Shown here: positions 25,812 through 34,581 of the stretch, in pieces | Layout: every line of letters starts with the position of its first letter | Position numbering within the stretch: the stretch's first letter is position 1 | Assembly: GCF_003353065.1 (NCBI RefSeq) | Contig: NZ_CP027806.1 | Coordinates: 902,997 to 966,996, forward strand | Reading direction: 5' to 3' | DNA length: 64,000 nt | DNA from: Cyclonatronum proteinivorum | GTDB taxonomy: Bacteria > Bacteroidota > Rhodothermia > Balneolales > Cyclonatronaceae | Program-made: the position numbers and the translations under genes | The notes under the pieces: model-generated | The model's input: only the letters and a program-made list of their open reading frames with translations | Told to the model about the DNA's origin: nothing | Database searches by the model: none

Positions 25812-27665
25812 TCATTTTTCTGTTTGGGGATGGAACCACTCATATAAAAGGACGCCTGTTTTGGCACCGGCTTTGGCTTTCAGCTCTTCCAGTCCGGTTT
25901 CGCGCATCTTTTTCACGGAGCCGAATTCACGGATGAGCTTCTGCGCTGTCTTGGCGCCAATGCCCGGAACGGATTCCAGCTCAGAGCTGAAGGTACGCTT
26001 GGAGCGCTTTTCCCGGTGAAAGGTGATCGCGAAGCGGTGCGCTTCATCCCGTACCCGCTGCAGCAGCTTCAGGGCCGATGATGTTTTGGGAATCATAACC
26101 GGATCGGGACGACCGGGCAGAAAAATTTCTTCGAGCCGCTTGGCGAGGCCCACAATCGGCACCTGACCGTAAAAACCGATTTCCTGCAGCGCTTCAACTG
26201 CGCTCGAAAGCTGTCCCTTGCCGCCATCCACGACAATGAGATCGGGTATGTGCTGTTTTTCGCGCATCACCCGGCTGTAGCGGCGGGTGAGGACTTCCTT
26301 CATCGAAGCAAAGTCGTCTGGACCCTGCACCGTTTTGATGTTAAAGCGCTTGTATTCCGATTTGCGCGACTGCGCATCAACAAAGCACACCATTGACGCA
26401 ACCTGATCGGTGCCCATCAGGTTGGAGATGTCAAAGCACTCAATGCGGCGCGGAACCCGGGGCAGAAAGAGATCGCGCTGCAGGCTTTTCAGGGAATGCG
26501 GTACAAAATCTTTTTCGGCCTTTTTCTTTTGCAGCACATAGTCTGCAGCCAGCAGTTTGGCATTGCTTTCGGCCATCTTAACAAGCTGCGCCTTCTCCCC
26601 GATTTTGGGCTCAATCAGCCTGACCTTTCGGCCCACCTGTTCGCTCAGATAGGACAGCAGGGGATCCGCATCTTCAAAATCGTGACTCACGTGCACCTCG
26701 TCCGGTTCAATGCCGGCTGTATCACCGGTATAATAATCTTCCACGAAGGCCTGCAGCAGCTCTTCATCGGGCACTTCCTCAATATTTTTGAGCACCTTAT
26801 TATGCCGTCCGATCAGCTTTCCTTCCCTGATTTTAAACAGTACCCCGCAGGCAACAGCTTCTTCGCGGTCGGCATAGACGGCAAAGACATCACGGTTGAT
26901 CTCATCGTTGGTGACCATCTTCATTTTCTCGCTGTACTTTTGCAGCGCTTCAATGCCATCACGCAGCCCCGCGGCTTCTTCAAAAGCAAGAGACTCAGCG
27001 GCAATCTGCATTTCCTCTTTCAGCTCCCGGATGAGCGAGGCCGTGTTGCCATTGAGCAGCCGTACGACTTTCTGCAGTTTGTCCTGATACTGATCGAGCG
27101 GCAGCTCTGCCGAGCAGGATTCAAAATAGTCGTCGAAACAGCTGTACCATTTGGGCATGCCGCGGTTCAGGTCGATACTCCGCGGGTTGCAGGCGCAGGT
27201 ACACAGCCCGAACACCTTGCGGATGGTTTCGAGCATGTGTTTCATTTTGCCTACGTGATCATAGGGGCCGTAATACTTGCTGCCGTTTTTGATGACGGTG
27301 CGGGTAGGGAACACCCTTGGGCGCTCTTCTCGGGTGAGGCAGATGTAGGGATAACTTTTGTCGTCTTTAAGGGCGACGTTGTATCGGGGCTGATGTTTTT
27401 TAATCAGGTTGTTTTCGAGAATGAGCGCTTCCGCCTCTGAATCGGTGATGATGGTTTCCACATCCCGGATTTTAACGACAAGCATACGCAGCTTGCCCGA
27501 ATGGTGCCGCGACTCCTGAAAATACGAGCGCACCCGGTTTCGCAGCTTCTTGGCCTTGCCTACATAAATGATGGTACCCTTAGCATCCTTAAACTGATAC
27601 ACCCCGGGATTGAGCGGCAGGTGTTCAAGCTTGTGGTTCAGGGTATCGTAGGCGGTGTAGGACAT
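25812..27665 (-). CDS. uvrC: excinuclease ABC subunit C
   Basis: 617 residues, full length. GIY-YIG nuclease domain at the start (NPGVYQFKDAKGTIIYVGKA, with KLRNRVRSYF), four Cys typical of an iron-sulfur-type region (FGLCTCACNPRS and CFDDYFESC), UVR domain near 210-245, RNase H-like second nuclease with IECFDISNLMG and IVVDGGKGQL, and C-terminal helix-hairpin-helix (SVPGIGAKTAQKLIREFG). Makes the dual incision in nucleotide excision repair with UvrA and UvrB. The adjacent upstream gene is divergent. Confidence 0.97.
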   Translation of the reverse strand: MSYTAYDTLNHKLEHLPLNPGVYQFKDAKGTIIYVGKAKKLRNRVRSYFQESRHHSGKLRMLVVKIRDVETIITDSEAEALILENNLIKKHQPRYNVALKDDKSYPYICLTREERPRVFPTRTVIKNGSKYYGPYDHVGKMKHMLETIRKVFGLCTCACNPRSIDLNRGMPKWYSCFDDYFESCSAELPLDQYQDKLQKVVRLLNGNTASLIRELKEEMQIAAESLAFEEAAGLRDGIEALQKYSEKMKMVTNDEINRDVFAVYADREEAVACGVLFKIREGKLIGRHNKVLKNIEEVPDEELLQAFVEDYYTGDTAGIEPDEVHVSHDFEDADPLLSYLSEQVGRKVRLIEPKIGEKAQLVKMAESNAKLLAADYVLQKKKAEKDFVPHSLKSLQRDLFLPRVPRRIECFDISNLMGTDQVASMVCFVDAQSRKSEYKRFNIKTVQGPDDFASMKEVLTRRYSRVMREKQHIPDLIVVDGGKGQLSSAVEALQEIGFYGQVPIVGLAKRLEEIFLPGRPDPVMIPKTSSALKLLQRVRDEAHRFAITFHREKRSKRTFSSELESVPGIGAKTAQKLIREFGSVKKMRETGLEELKAKAGAKTGVLLYEWFHPQTEK

Positions 27666-27823
27666 GGGGAGGCGGGCAGTTTATTTTTACTGAAATCTAA
27701 ATGTTAAATGAATGATATGATGAATCTAATTTGCTCAATTTTATTATTGTAGGTGAATTAGTATTATTAGAACCCTATAAATTAAAACAAGCAACAAGTA
27801 TTAAAGATAAAAGTATAAATATT

Positions 27824-29659
27824 ATGGATTTGCAGCAATTGAAGGGCAACATTGATGAAAAGATAACTAATATAAGAAACATCCTTTCTGAGGACTCTCA
27901 AACCTATAAACAGCTTGAACAGTTTGAAAATGAAGTGAATTTATTATCGGGTTTTCTCGCAAGGAAGGATCATAGGGTTGCATTTATTGGTGCTGTAGGG
28001 GTTGGAAAGACGCATGCTATATGTAAGCTGCTAAACTTATTTCATGAGAACAAGACCAGTTTAAGCACTTCGAGTGGCAGAACAACGCTTTGCGAGGTTG
28101 AAATCAGTTCCGGAGAAGAAGAGTATTTTGAAGTCACACCGCACACCTTTGATGAGGTTGAAAAGTTTATTTATGATTTTGCAAGTGCTGTTTATGACGA
28201 AAAGGGGAGTACTACCGAACAGTCCATTATCAGTAGTGAAGTAGAGCGTGTTTTGCGGAGAATGACAGGTCTGTCCTGGAAAAAAGAAAAAAGGGACGGT
28301 AAGCCGGTGAGCTATGATCCGGTTAAGACTTACGTGACGGAGTTTGAAACGAAACAGCTTCTTATTAAAGATCTGATGTCAAGGATAGATTATGAAAACC
28401 GAACTAAAACAAAGTTCTATAATACTGATAAGCTGCCACAGAACGAGTTTATTCAAAAAACTTTCAGAGCAATAAATTTTGGAAGCGATAAACACGTCCC
28501 TTTAGCAAAAAAAATAAATATCTATATCAAAGGGCCCCTTCTTGATTTGTCTGATCTGGACATCAGTATTTTGGATACCAAAGGTATTGATCAGACTTCG
28601 AACCGTACTGACCTTGATGAATGCCTTAATGATGAAAGAACATTAAATATCTTTTGCAGCCGCTTTAACGATGCACCTGATAAGGCAACGACAGGAATTA
28701 TTGAACTCGCCGTTAATTCGGGTATAAATGACGATCGGCTCAATAACGAAGCCATGATTCTTGTGCTCGATAGAAATGATGAAGCAGAGAAAGTACTGTT
28801 CGGAGATGAAGAGGCGGGTGACAAAGAAGATGGCAGAGAAATACGAAAAGAAAGCATCCGCACGGATTTGCAAAGCCTGTTCAAATCAAAAACCATCGAT
28901 GTTGCGTTTTTTGATGCCGCACAAGACGCGCCGGGTGAGCTTCAGAAGTTAATCAACACAAAAATCGGTTATTTCCGGAGTTTGAGATTTGAGCGTATTT
29001 CAGAAATATTCGAAGACTTAAGTCAGATTGAAAAAGAAATCCATTCGAAAACGGCCGCCGAAGCAAAGAAAACAGTGCTGACTACCTTGGAGCCATGGCT
29101 TAAAAAAGCTGAACTGGCAGAGCCGGAAATTAACGCGTACTATTCTGATCTGCTTGAAGCCCTGAGATCAAATCAGGTATATGCTTCAAGCATAAGAGCA
29201 AGCGTAAACCGCCTGGGGGATTGGTACAATATGGATTTTTATCAGCATTTAGGTGCGTCTGCAAGAAAGCAGGTCGTTGATAAACTCGAAAGCTTGCGGC
29301 TGGAGCTGTTGTACCTGGTACGCAACATGTTAGATCAAAACAACTTACAACCTGCGCACTCCCTATTAAAACAGTTGATTTCAACCACTGAAAGACATTT
29401 TGAGCAGCTAAATCTCATGGTGTATTCAGCTGGCAGAGAGGTCTATAAAAACCAACTTGAATACGATATTGATTTGTGGGATAAGATGTCAGCTGAATGG
29501 GGAAGAGGCCCCGGATACAAGGATCGGATTTCAGAACATGCATCTGACTGGTTTATCGCCAACGATTATCAGCAAAGCGAGCAGCAGGTGAAAGATAAAA
29601 TCAACGAGCGGTGGTCTGCTTACTTAAATGACATGAAGGGACTACTCGGTAAGCGATAA
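27824..29659 (+). CDS. dynamin-like large NTPase of unknown function
   Basis: About 611 residues from the ATG at 27824 (a TTG 93 bases upstream also opens the frame). P-loop GAVGVGKTH at residues 56-64, a switch-like STSSGRTTLCEVEI (81-94) and a G3-type DTKGID at 251-256 following a hydrophobic strand (LDISIL) place it among dynamin-like or septin-like P-loop NTPases. NTPase domain is followed by a long mostly helical C-terminal half (about 370-600). No membrane segment is evident. Codon use and base composition are AT-rich compared with uvrC and comEC on either side, suggesting later arrival. No partner gene is adjacent. A stress or phage-defence role is possible but is only an inference from context. 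Confidence 0.75.
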   Translation: MDLQQLKGNIDEKITNIRNILSEDSQTYKQLEQFENEVNLLSGFLARKDHRVAFIGAVGVGKTHAICKLLNLFHENKTSLSTSSGRTTLCEVEISSGEEEYFEVTPHTFDEVEKFIYDFASAVYDEKGSTTEQSIISSEVERVLRRMTGLSWKKEKRDGKPVSYDPVKTYVTEFETKQLLIKDLMSRIDYENRTKTKFYNTDKLPQNEFIQKTFRAINFGSDKHVPLAKKINIYIKGPLLDLSDLDISILDTKGIDQTSNRTDLDECLNDERTLNIFCSRFNDAPDKATTGIIELAVNSGINDDRLNNEAMILVLDRNDEAEKVLFGDEEAGDKEDGREIRKESIRTDLQSLFKSKTIDVAFFDAAQDAPGELQKLINTKIGYFRSLRFERISEIFEDLSQIEKEIHSKTAAEAKKTVLTTLEPWLKKAELAEPEINAYYSDLLEALRSNQVYASSIRASVNRLGDWYNMDFYQHLGASARKQVVDKLESLRLELLYLVRNMLDQNNLQPAHSLLKQLISTTERHFEQLNLMVYSAGREVYKNQLEYDIDLWDKMSAEWGRGPGYKDRISEHASDWFIANDYQQSEQQVKDKINERWSAYLNDMKGLLGKR

Positions 29660-29673
29660 CCCTAATCTCAACA

Positions 29674-32118
29674 CTATTCCCGCCACATAACCCGCTCCGT
29701 ACGGTCGCCATACAGGCGGAAAATTTGTGCGCCGTCAAGTGCGGTGTAGTGCAGATGCTCATCCGGCACATAATTTCGCATGCGGCTTGTTGCGTCGGGG
29801 TGCGGATGATTGTAGCGGTTGCGGAGGGCGTTAGAAACAACGATGATGTCGGGCTGTACCGCTTCAAGCAGCACGTGATGTGAGCTCGTACGGCTGCCGT
29901 GATGTCCGGCTTTGTAAATGGTGGCATTAAGCCAGTCTCCGAACTGACGGCTGAGCAGCTCTTCGGCCTGGGTTTCGGCGTCGCCGGTAAGCAGTACAGA
30001 CTGCGTCCCGTAGCGCAGCTTCAGTACCAACGAGTGCTCATTGGGATTGGTGGAGCGGATGTCAGGATGCGGGCCTAAAATGAAGCCTGGTGTGACTTCA
30101 TCCAGCCAGACTACATCGCCCATTTGCGGCGTAACGACGGGGATGCCGAGCTCGCGGGCAGCAGTACGATAGCCTGCGAACAAAGCGGTATGATGTTCAA
30201 AGCCGGGGTCATAAATCAACGATACCGGAATTTCCCGCATAATGCTGAGCAGCCCGCCGATGTGATCGCTATGCGGATGCGATAAAAAAATGCCGTCAAG
30301 GTGACGGATGCCTTCGGCTTTGAGGTGCGGCAGAATAAAGCGGTCGCCGCTGTTTCCGAAGGGCGACCATAACCCGGTGTCGTACAGATAGGCCCGGCCC
30401 AGCGGCGTTTGGATGAGCACGGCATCACCCTGCCCCACATCAAAAAAAGTGAGCTGTACTCCGGACGCTTCGGCAATTTTCTGACGAAGGACATCCGCCT
30501 GCCACAGCAGGCCGCAGCACAGGCATAGCGCTACAAAACGGAACCGTAGCGCTGGCTGAAGGGAAGCCGCAAGGGCGAAGAACAAGGCGATCCAAAACGG
30601 ATAGAAAAGCAGCGAATCCAGCCGGCCCTGCACAAAGGCGTAGGGGACGTTCGCCGCAAATGTTGTCATCCAGGCCAGCAGCAGTGCGAGCCAGTCCGCA
30701 GGCAGGGTCAGGAAGGCGGCAGCCGGGCCGTGTATCCAACTCAGAAAAATGCCGGCAAAGCCCCAGATGAAAACGACCTGCGTAACCGGTGCCGCAAGGG
30801 TGTTCATCACCGGACCGATGAGCGAGAATTCGTTGAAGCGGTGCAGCAATACGGGCATGAGTGCGAACTGAATACAAAAACTCAGCAGGGTCAGGCTTGT
30901 GAGTTTGGCGTACCAGAGATGGCGCTTCTTGGGATCAAAAAGCCGCTGCAAAACCGGAAGCAGCGTAAAAATGGTGAGCACGGCCGCAAAGGACATCTGA
31001 AAGCCAATCAAAAACAACGAAGCCGGATCAATCAGCAGAATGAGCAGGGCTGCGAGACCGGTCAGGTTCACCGGATCGCGCTGATAGCGGAAAAGCCGAG
31101 CCATGGCTACAAAAAATGCAAAGACCGAGGCCCGCTGCACGGAAGGCGAGAAGCCCGTGATGCCCGCATAGAGCCACAGCAGCAGGAAGATGCACCCCAA
31201 GCCCAGCCAGGCGCCGTGCTTCATGCGCCAGAAAACCGGAATCACAAACCAAAAGGGCAGCAGCAGAAAACCGACGTGCATACCCGATACCGCCATCAGG
31301 TGTGCGAGCCCGGCCCGGCTGAAGTTTTGCCGCAGTTCCGCATCAAGACCGGCGCGGTGCCCCAGCATCACGGCTTTCGCTAAGGGGGCCTGTTCGGGGG
31401 AGAACACTTCGTCAATGCTGTCCTGCATGAGGTTACGCCACCAGCCCCAGCTCACAAAAGCCGGTGCGGGACGAACGGTCGCTGCGTGCCCGCCGGTAGC
31501 CTGCACAAAGATTTGCTGCCCGTGAAGCCATTGGGCTACATCAAAATCGTGCGGATTGCGCCTGGGAGTGATGGCCGCCGGAACCGCCTCAATAACGACC
31601 TGATACCCGTTACGGAGGCTTGCGACCTGTGTGCTGTCGGCACGAAAGAAGCGGATTTGCGTGCGGAACCGGTGCCGGAAAGCCAGCGCGCCGTCTGCGC
31701 TCATCACCGAATCGGCCTGCAGGATGACCGAGAGCGTACCCCCAGCATTCAGAGAGGCGTCCCGAACGGTACCGTGCCAGCGGAGGGTATCGGCCGGAAA
31801 AAGCTCTCCCAGCACGATTTCAGGCCGCGGGGCCTGATGGCGCTCCAGCTGATAGCTGCCGGCAGTGAGGCCAAGACTGAATATGAACAGCAGGTAGCTC
31901 AGGCTTAGGTGACCTGAAAGTTCAAACCGCAGCTGTTGCCGGACTGCATAATTGAGCAGCAGGGTGAGTAACAACAGCGAAACCGCAACAGCTGCAGCCG
32001 CCAGACCCGACAGCAGCTCCAGGCGGGCACACAAAATCCCGGCCATCACCAACAGCGCCAGTCGCACCGCCGGGTAGCTTGTGAACGGAAAACGGTATGA
32101 ATCGCGGGGTTGAAACAT
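29674..32118 (-). CDS. comEC: ComEC/Rec2 DNA-uptake channel protein
   Basis: 814 residues. An N-terminal DUF4131-like region with several helices and an OB-like domain (about 1-220) precedes the Competence domain of about eight helices (about 230-520; LMAVSGMHVGFLLLPFWF). The C-terminal metallo-beta-lactamase domain begins TFFDVGQGDAVLIQT and has the metal motif SHPHSDHIGG, VLLTGDAE and KAGHHGSRTSS. Transports single-stranded DNA across the inner membrane in natural transformation; the MBL part may degrade the other strand. No other competence gene is nearby. Confidence 0.95.
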   Translation of the reverse strand: MFQPRDSYRFPFTSYPAVRLALLVMAGILCARLELLSGLAAAAVAVSLLLLTLLLNYAVRQQLRFELSGHLSLSYLLFIFSLGLTAGSYQLERHQAPRPEIVLGELFPADTLRWHGTVRDASLNAGGTLSVILQADSVMSADGALAFRHRFRTQIRFFRADSTQVASLRNGYQVVIEAVPAAITPRRNPHDFDVAQWLHGQQIFVQATGGHAATVRPAPAFVSWGWWRNLMQDSIDEVFSPEQAPLAKAVMLGHRAGLDAELRQNFSRAGLAHLMAVSGMHVGFLLLPFWFVIPVFWRMKHGAWLGLGCIFLLLWLYAGITGFSPSVQRASVFAFFVAMARLFRYQRDPVNLTGLAALLILLIDPASLFLIGFQMSFAAVLTIFTLLPVLQRLFDPKKRHLWYAKLTSLTLLSFCIQFALMPVLLHRFNEFSLIGPVMNTLAAPVTQVVFIWGFAGIFLSWIHGPAAAFLTLPADWLALLLAWMTTFAANVPYAFVQGRLDSLLFYPFWIALFFALAASLQPALRFRFVALCLCCGLLWQADVLRQKIAEASGVQLTFFDVGQGDAVLIQTPLGRAYLYDTGLWSPFGNSGDRFILPHLKAEGIRHLDGIFLSHPHSDHIGGLLSIMREIPVSLIYDPGFEHHTALFAGYRTAARELGIPVVTPQMGDVVWLDEVTPGFILGPHPDIRSTNPNEHSLVLKLRYGTQSVLLTGDAETQAEELLSRQFGDWLNATIYKAGHHGSRTSSHHVLLEAVQPDIIVVSNALRNRYNHPHPDATSRMRNYVPDEHLHYTALDGAQIFRLYGDRTERVMWRE

Positions 32119-32268
32119 ACCTCCATGAGTACCGCTTCCGAATTTCCTTTCAGCCCGTCCGCCATATTTTACAATTTATCCGGAAGCAGGTAAACGATGG
32201 GGAACATTAAATGGTTGTTTAAACAACTAATTTTCGAAGACCTCACAAATCACCCAAAAAAAGAAAAC

Positions 32269-32991
32269 ATGTCCCGTATCCTTTATATCTTTCCACACCC
32301 CGACGATGAGTCCTTTGGTCCCGCGCCGGGAATCGCGCAGCAGCTCAAACAGGGACATGAGGTCTTTCTCCTCACCCTCACCAAAGGCGGCGCAACCCGC
32401 GTCCGGCATGATCTCGGTCTCAGTGTGGAAGAAATGGGAGAAGTCCGTCTGAAAGAGATGATAGCGGTAGAGCAAACCCTGGGACTCACCGGCATGACGG
32501 TACTCGACCTGCCGGATTCCGGACTGAAGGACATGTGTCCGATGGATATTGAGCAGGTACTCCGTGCGCATATCGAAGAGCTTAAGCCGGATGTGATTAT
32601 CACCTATGCGGTGCACGGTATCAGCGGATTTTTTGACCATCTCGTGAGCCATGCCTGCGTGAAGCGCGTCTTCTGCGAGATGAAGCGCGAGGGCAGCCCC
32701 TATCCCAAACGCTTAGCCTTCTTTACAATGGGACCGGATTCCATCACGGAAGGACACTTCACCCTGAAAGCATCCCCCGCCGAAGATATCGACTGCGTGA
32801 TTGAAGTTACGGATGATGAAGCCAAAATCGGCTACGACGCCCTGATGTGCTACCAAACCTACCTCGATACCATCGCCAAAACCGGCGTGGACAAACGCGT
32901 ACACGACAACATACACTTCGAGTTCTTCGGGGAGTCGTTTGATCCCCCGCTCCGGGATCTGACCGCGCAGTTGCCGGAGTTGGTGAAGTAG
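32269..32991 (+). CDS. PIG-L family (LmbE-like) zinc deacetylase
   Basis: About 240 residues from the ATG at 32269, which directly precedes the family start RILYIFPHPDDESFGP. HPDD is the metal-binding/catalytic motif, and the later zinc His lies in HGISGFFDHLVSH. Family members deacetylate GlcNAc-malate (bacillithiol synthesis), mycothiol precursors or GlcNAc-PI; the true substrate is not clear from sequence, though bacillithiol synthesis is a reasonable guess for this lineage. An ATG 72 bases further upstream is also in frame, but less likely. Divergent from comEC. Confidence 0.9.
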   Translation: MSRILYIFPHPDDESFGPAPGIAQQLKQGHEVFLLTLTKGGATRVRHDLGLSVEEMGEVRLKEMIAVEQTLGLTGMTVLDLPDSGLKDMCPMDIEQVLRAHIEELKPDVIITYAVHGISGFFDHLVSHACVKRVFCEMKREGSPYPKRLAFFTMGPDSITEGHFTLKASPAEDIDCVIEVTDDEAKIGYDALMCYQTYLDTIAKTGVDKRVHDNIHFEFFGESFDPPLRDLTAQLPELVK

Positions 32992-33349
32992 CTTATCTCA
33001 GCCTTGTAGCGCATCTTGTGTAGAACCCGGGTTTTGGATGGGGCAGGATTTGAGCTGTTGGGCTTAGGGACGGGCTATACGGCAGGGTGATGATTTCCGG
33101 CTCATCAACAGTTGTAGTACACGAATCGGGGATAGTGTGGACAACAGATGATGCGCTTGCTGTGATTAGAAATGCTATATGTGCGGATTGGGGTGAGGTA
33201 GGAGTAGCAAGAGTTGAGCTGTGGGGGCTTGCCCGAGTATTGCGATATAACGACCCACGGTTTGTGCTGCCGGGCGACCATCTTTGAGTTTCAGCAGAAA
33301 GTGTGAACCGGTCAGCACGAAACCGATTGTTAGAGCATCTATTGATAAT
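32992..33349. other. intergenic region
   Basis: About 360 bases between the deacetylase and the ParE toxin gene. An open frame of 66 codons within it has no recognisable features. I see no hairpin with a T-run. Confidence 0.45.
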
Positions 33350-33652
33350 TTACCGCATCCTGAGAATATCAAGATGAAGAAATTGTTCATCTCTGATTAT
33401 ATGGATGATGTAGACACGGTTATTTTCTTCTCTGTAAAAAATCTGACAAGGCGAAACCAATAATCTGCGATAAATGGACCCTTCCAGATCTTCTACCGAT
33501 TTTCCTGATTTTGGATGTTCGCGTAATTGAGCGACACGTTTAAAAACGCTGCGAATAAGCTTCCTTGCAGCATTCGGATTGTCCAGAGAGATGTAGTCAG
33601 CAATTTCATCGAGTTCTTGAAGTGCCGGTTCCGTCCAGATTATTTGAGCCAT
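33350..33652 (-). CDS. ParE/RelE-superfamily toxin
   Basis: 100 residues. IIWTEPALQELDEIADYIS, AARKLIRSVFKRVAQLREHP and YRRLLVSPCQIFYRE, ending HIIRDEQFLHL, follow the ParE pattern. ParE toxins poison DNA gyrase and RelE relatives cleave mRNA; the pattern (a conserved RR..V..Y.I.Y and a C-terminal basic end) fits ParE better. Its start codon lies inside the end of the antitoxin gene (13-base overlap), the usual order antitoxin then toxin. Confidence 0.9.
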   Translation of the reverse strand: MAQIIWTEPALQELDEIADYISLDNPNAARKLIRSVFKRVAQLREHPKSGKSVEDLEGSIYRRLLVSPCQIFYREENNRVYIIHIIRDEQFLHLDILRMR

Positions 33653-33897
33653 CGACTCATTTTCTTTTGGGCCTCTTCATGCGTTACCACGCGATCTTCA
33701 AGGATAGCTTTTTCGCCTCGCGCAAGACCTTCAAGGAGCTTCAGCCTGCGAAGTAAACTTTCAAATGAATCCACATCAACAAGATAAGCGGATGGCTTGC
33801 CGTGCTCTGTGATCAAAACAGGCTCCTTCTCCCGGTGGAGTTCGTCTAGTATCTTTGTGGCTTGAAGTTTTAGTGTGGTGACAAGTTCTGTTTTCAT
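33640..33897 (-). CDS. Phd/YefM-family antitoxin
   Basis: 85 residues. LKLQATKILDELHREKEPVLITEHGKPSAYLVDVD is split by the conserved ITEHGKPSAYLV strand typical of Phd/YefM. The C-terminal half (residues about 45-85) is charged and helical and would bind the ParE toxin. It overlaps the toxin gene by 13 bases and almost certainly represses the operon. Located beside an integrase remnant, in keeping with a mobile origin. Confidence 0.88.
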   Translation of the reverse strand: MKTELVTTLKLQATKILDELHREKEPVLITEHGKPSAYLVDVDSFESLLRRLKLLEGLARGEKAILEDRVVTHEEAQKKMSRWLK

Positions 33898-33993
33898 AGT
33901 GCTACTAAAGTGTCACTTTTAGTGATTTATGGCAAGAATGGATTTTAAATGCGCTAACTACTTGTTGAGCAACTGACAATATACTCCTCCACG

Positions 33994-34117
33994 TCGTATA
34001 AGCAAAGAATTAAATACTTATGCAACGCCTGGGTACGCATTAAGTACCTAAAATGGCACTTAATGATTTGTACGGTTTTGCCTTTTGCGGAGTCGTATAT
34101 GGAACTACTTATACGAC
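33994..34117. repeat. inverted GTCGTATAAG repeat upstream of the integrase remnant
   Basis: GTCGTATAAG near 33994 and its reverse complement CTTATACGAC near 34108 are separated by about 100 bases; a third related block GTCGTATATG lies between them. Such repeats next to an integrase start resemble recombinase-binding arm or core sites. Confidence 0.5.
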
Positions 34118-34148
34118 TTCAATCTTTTCAATCCTTCAGGTTAAACCT

Positions 34149-34350
34149 ATGTCAGCTAAACCTAAACTGCTTACGCAGCTCAGAAATGAAATCAGAACCC
34201 CGGGATATGTCTACAGCACTGAAAAGACTTATGTGTACTGGGTGAGGGCTTTACCAGTTTGAAAACAAGCTACAACCCGCCGGATTGAACGACGAACATA
34301 TCAGCAATTGGCCAAATCATTTGGTAAAAAACTGAAACAGAGCATGCTTT
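34149..34350 (+). pseudogene. tyrosine recombinase (integron/phage-type) N-terminal remnant
   Basis: The reading from ATG at 34149 gives MSAKPKLLTQLRNEIRTPG and YVYSTEKTYVYWVRAL, the N-terminal SAM-like core-binding domain of integrases, then stops at 34260-34262. One frame over, LYQFENKLQPAG and LNDEHISNWPNHLV continue the expected domain to about 34335 before another stop. Thus at least one frameshift has broken the gene, and the catalytic domain with its Arg/His/Tyr residues is missing. It marks a past integration event next to the toxin-antitoxin pair. Confidence 0.7.
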
Positions 34351-34458
34351 ACTTTCCCGATTGGTACATCATGAAGCAAAACCAGGTAGCTGGCTTTGCT
34401 GTGATGGAAATCTTCACAATTTTGTTGAGGCATGTGAAGTAAATGTCATGCCCGGTCG

Positions 34459-34543
34459 CAAAAAAGCAAGGGGTTCATCTTAGGTTTGGGGTGTTTGTGT
34501 TGCCTTTGCGCCATTGATGTTCACGGAGTTTTCCCCAAAAAAA
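34459..34543 (+). repeat. dispersed ~90-bp repeat, copy 2
   Basis: A-run plus GCAAGGGGTTCATCTTAGG, then GTTTGGGG, variable middle and TTGATGTTCACGGAGTTTTC with CCC and an A-run. Located just downstream of the gamma-glutamyltransferase gene. Confidence 0.85.
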
Positions 34544-34581
34544 GAAAGCTTCAACCTGATGATGGCTTTTGTTGCAGGGCT

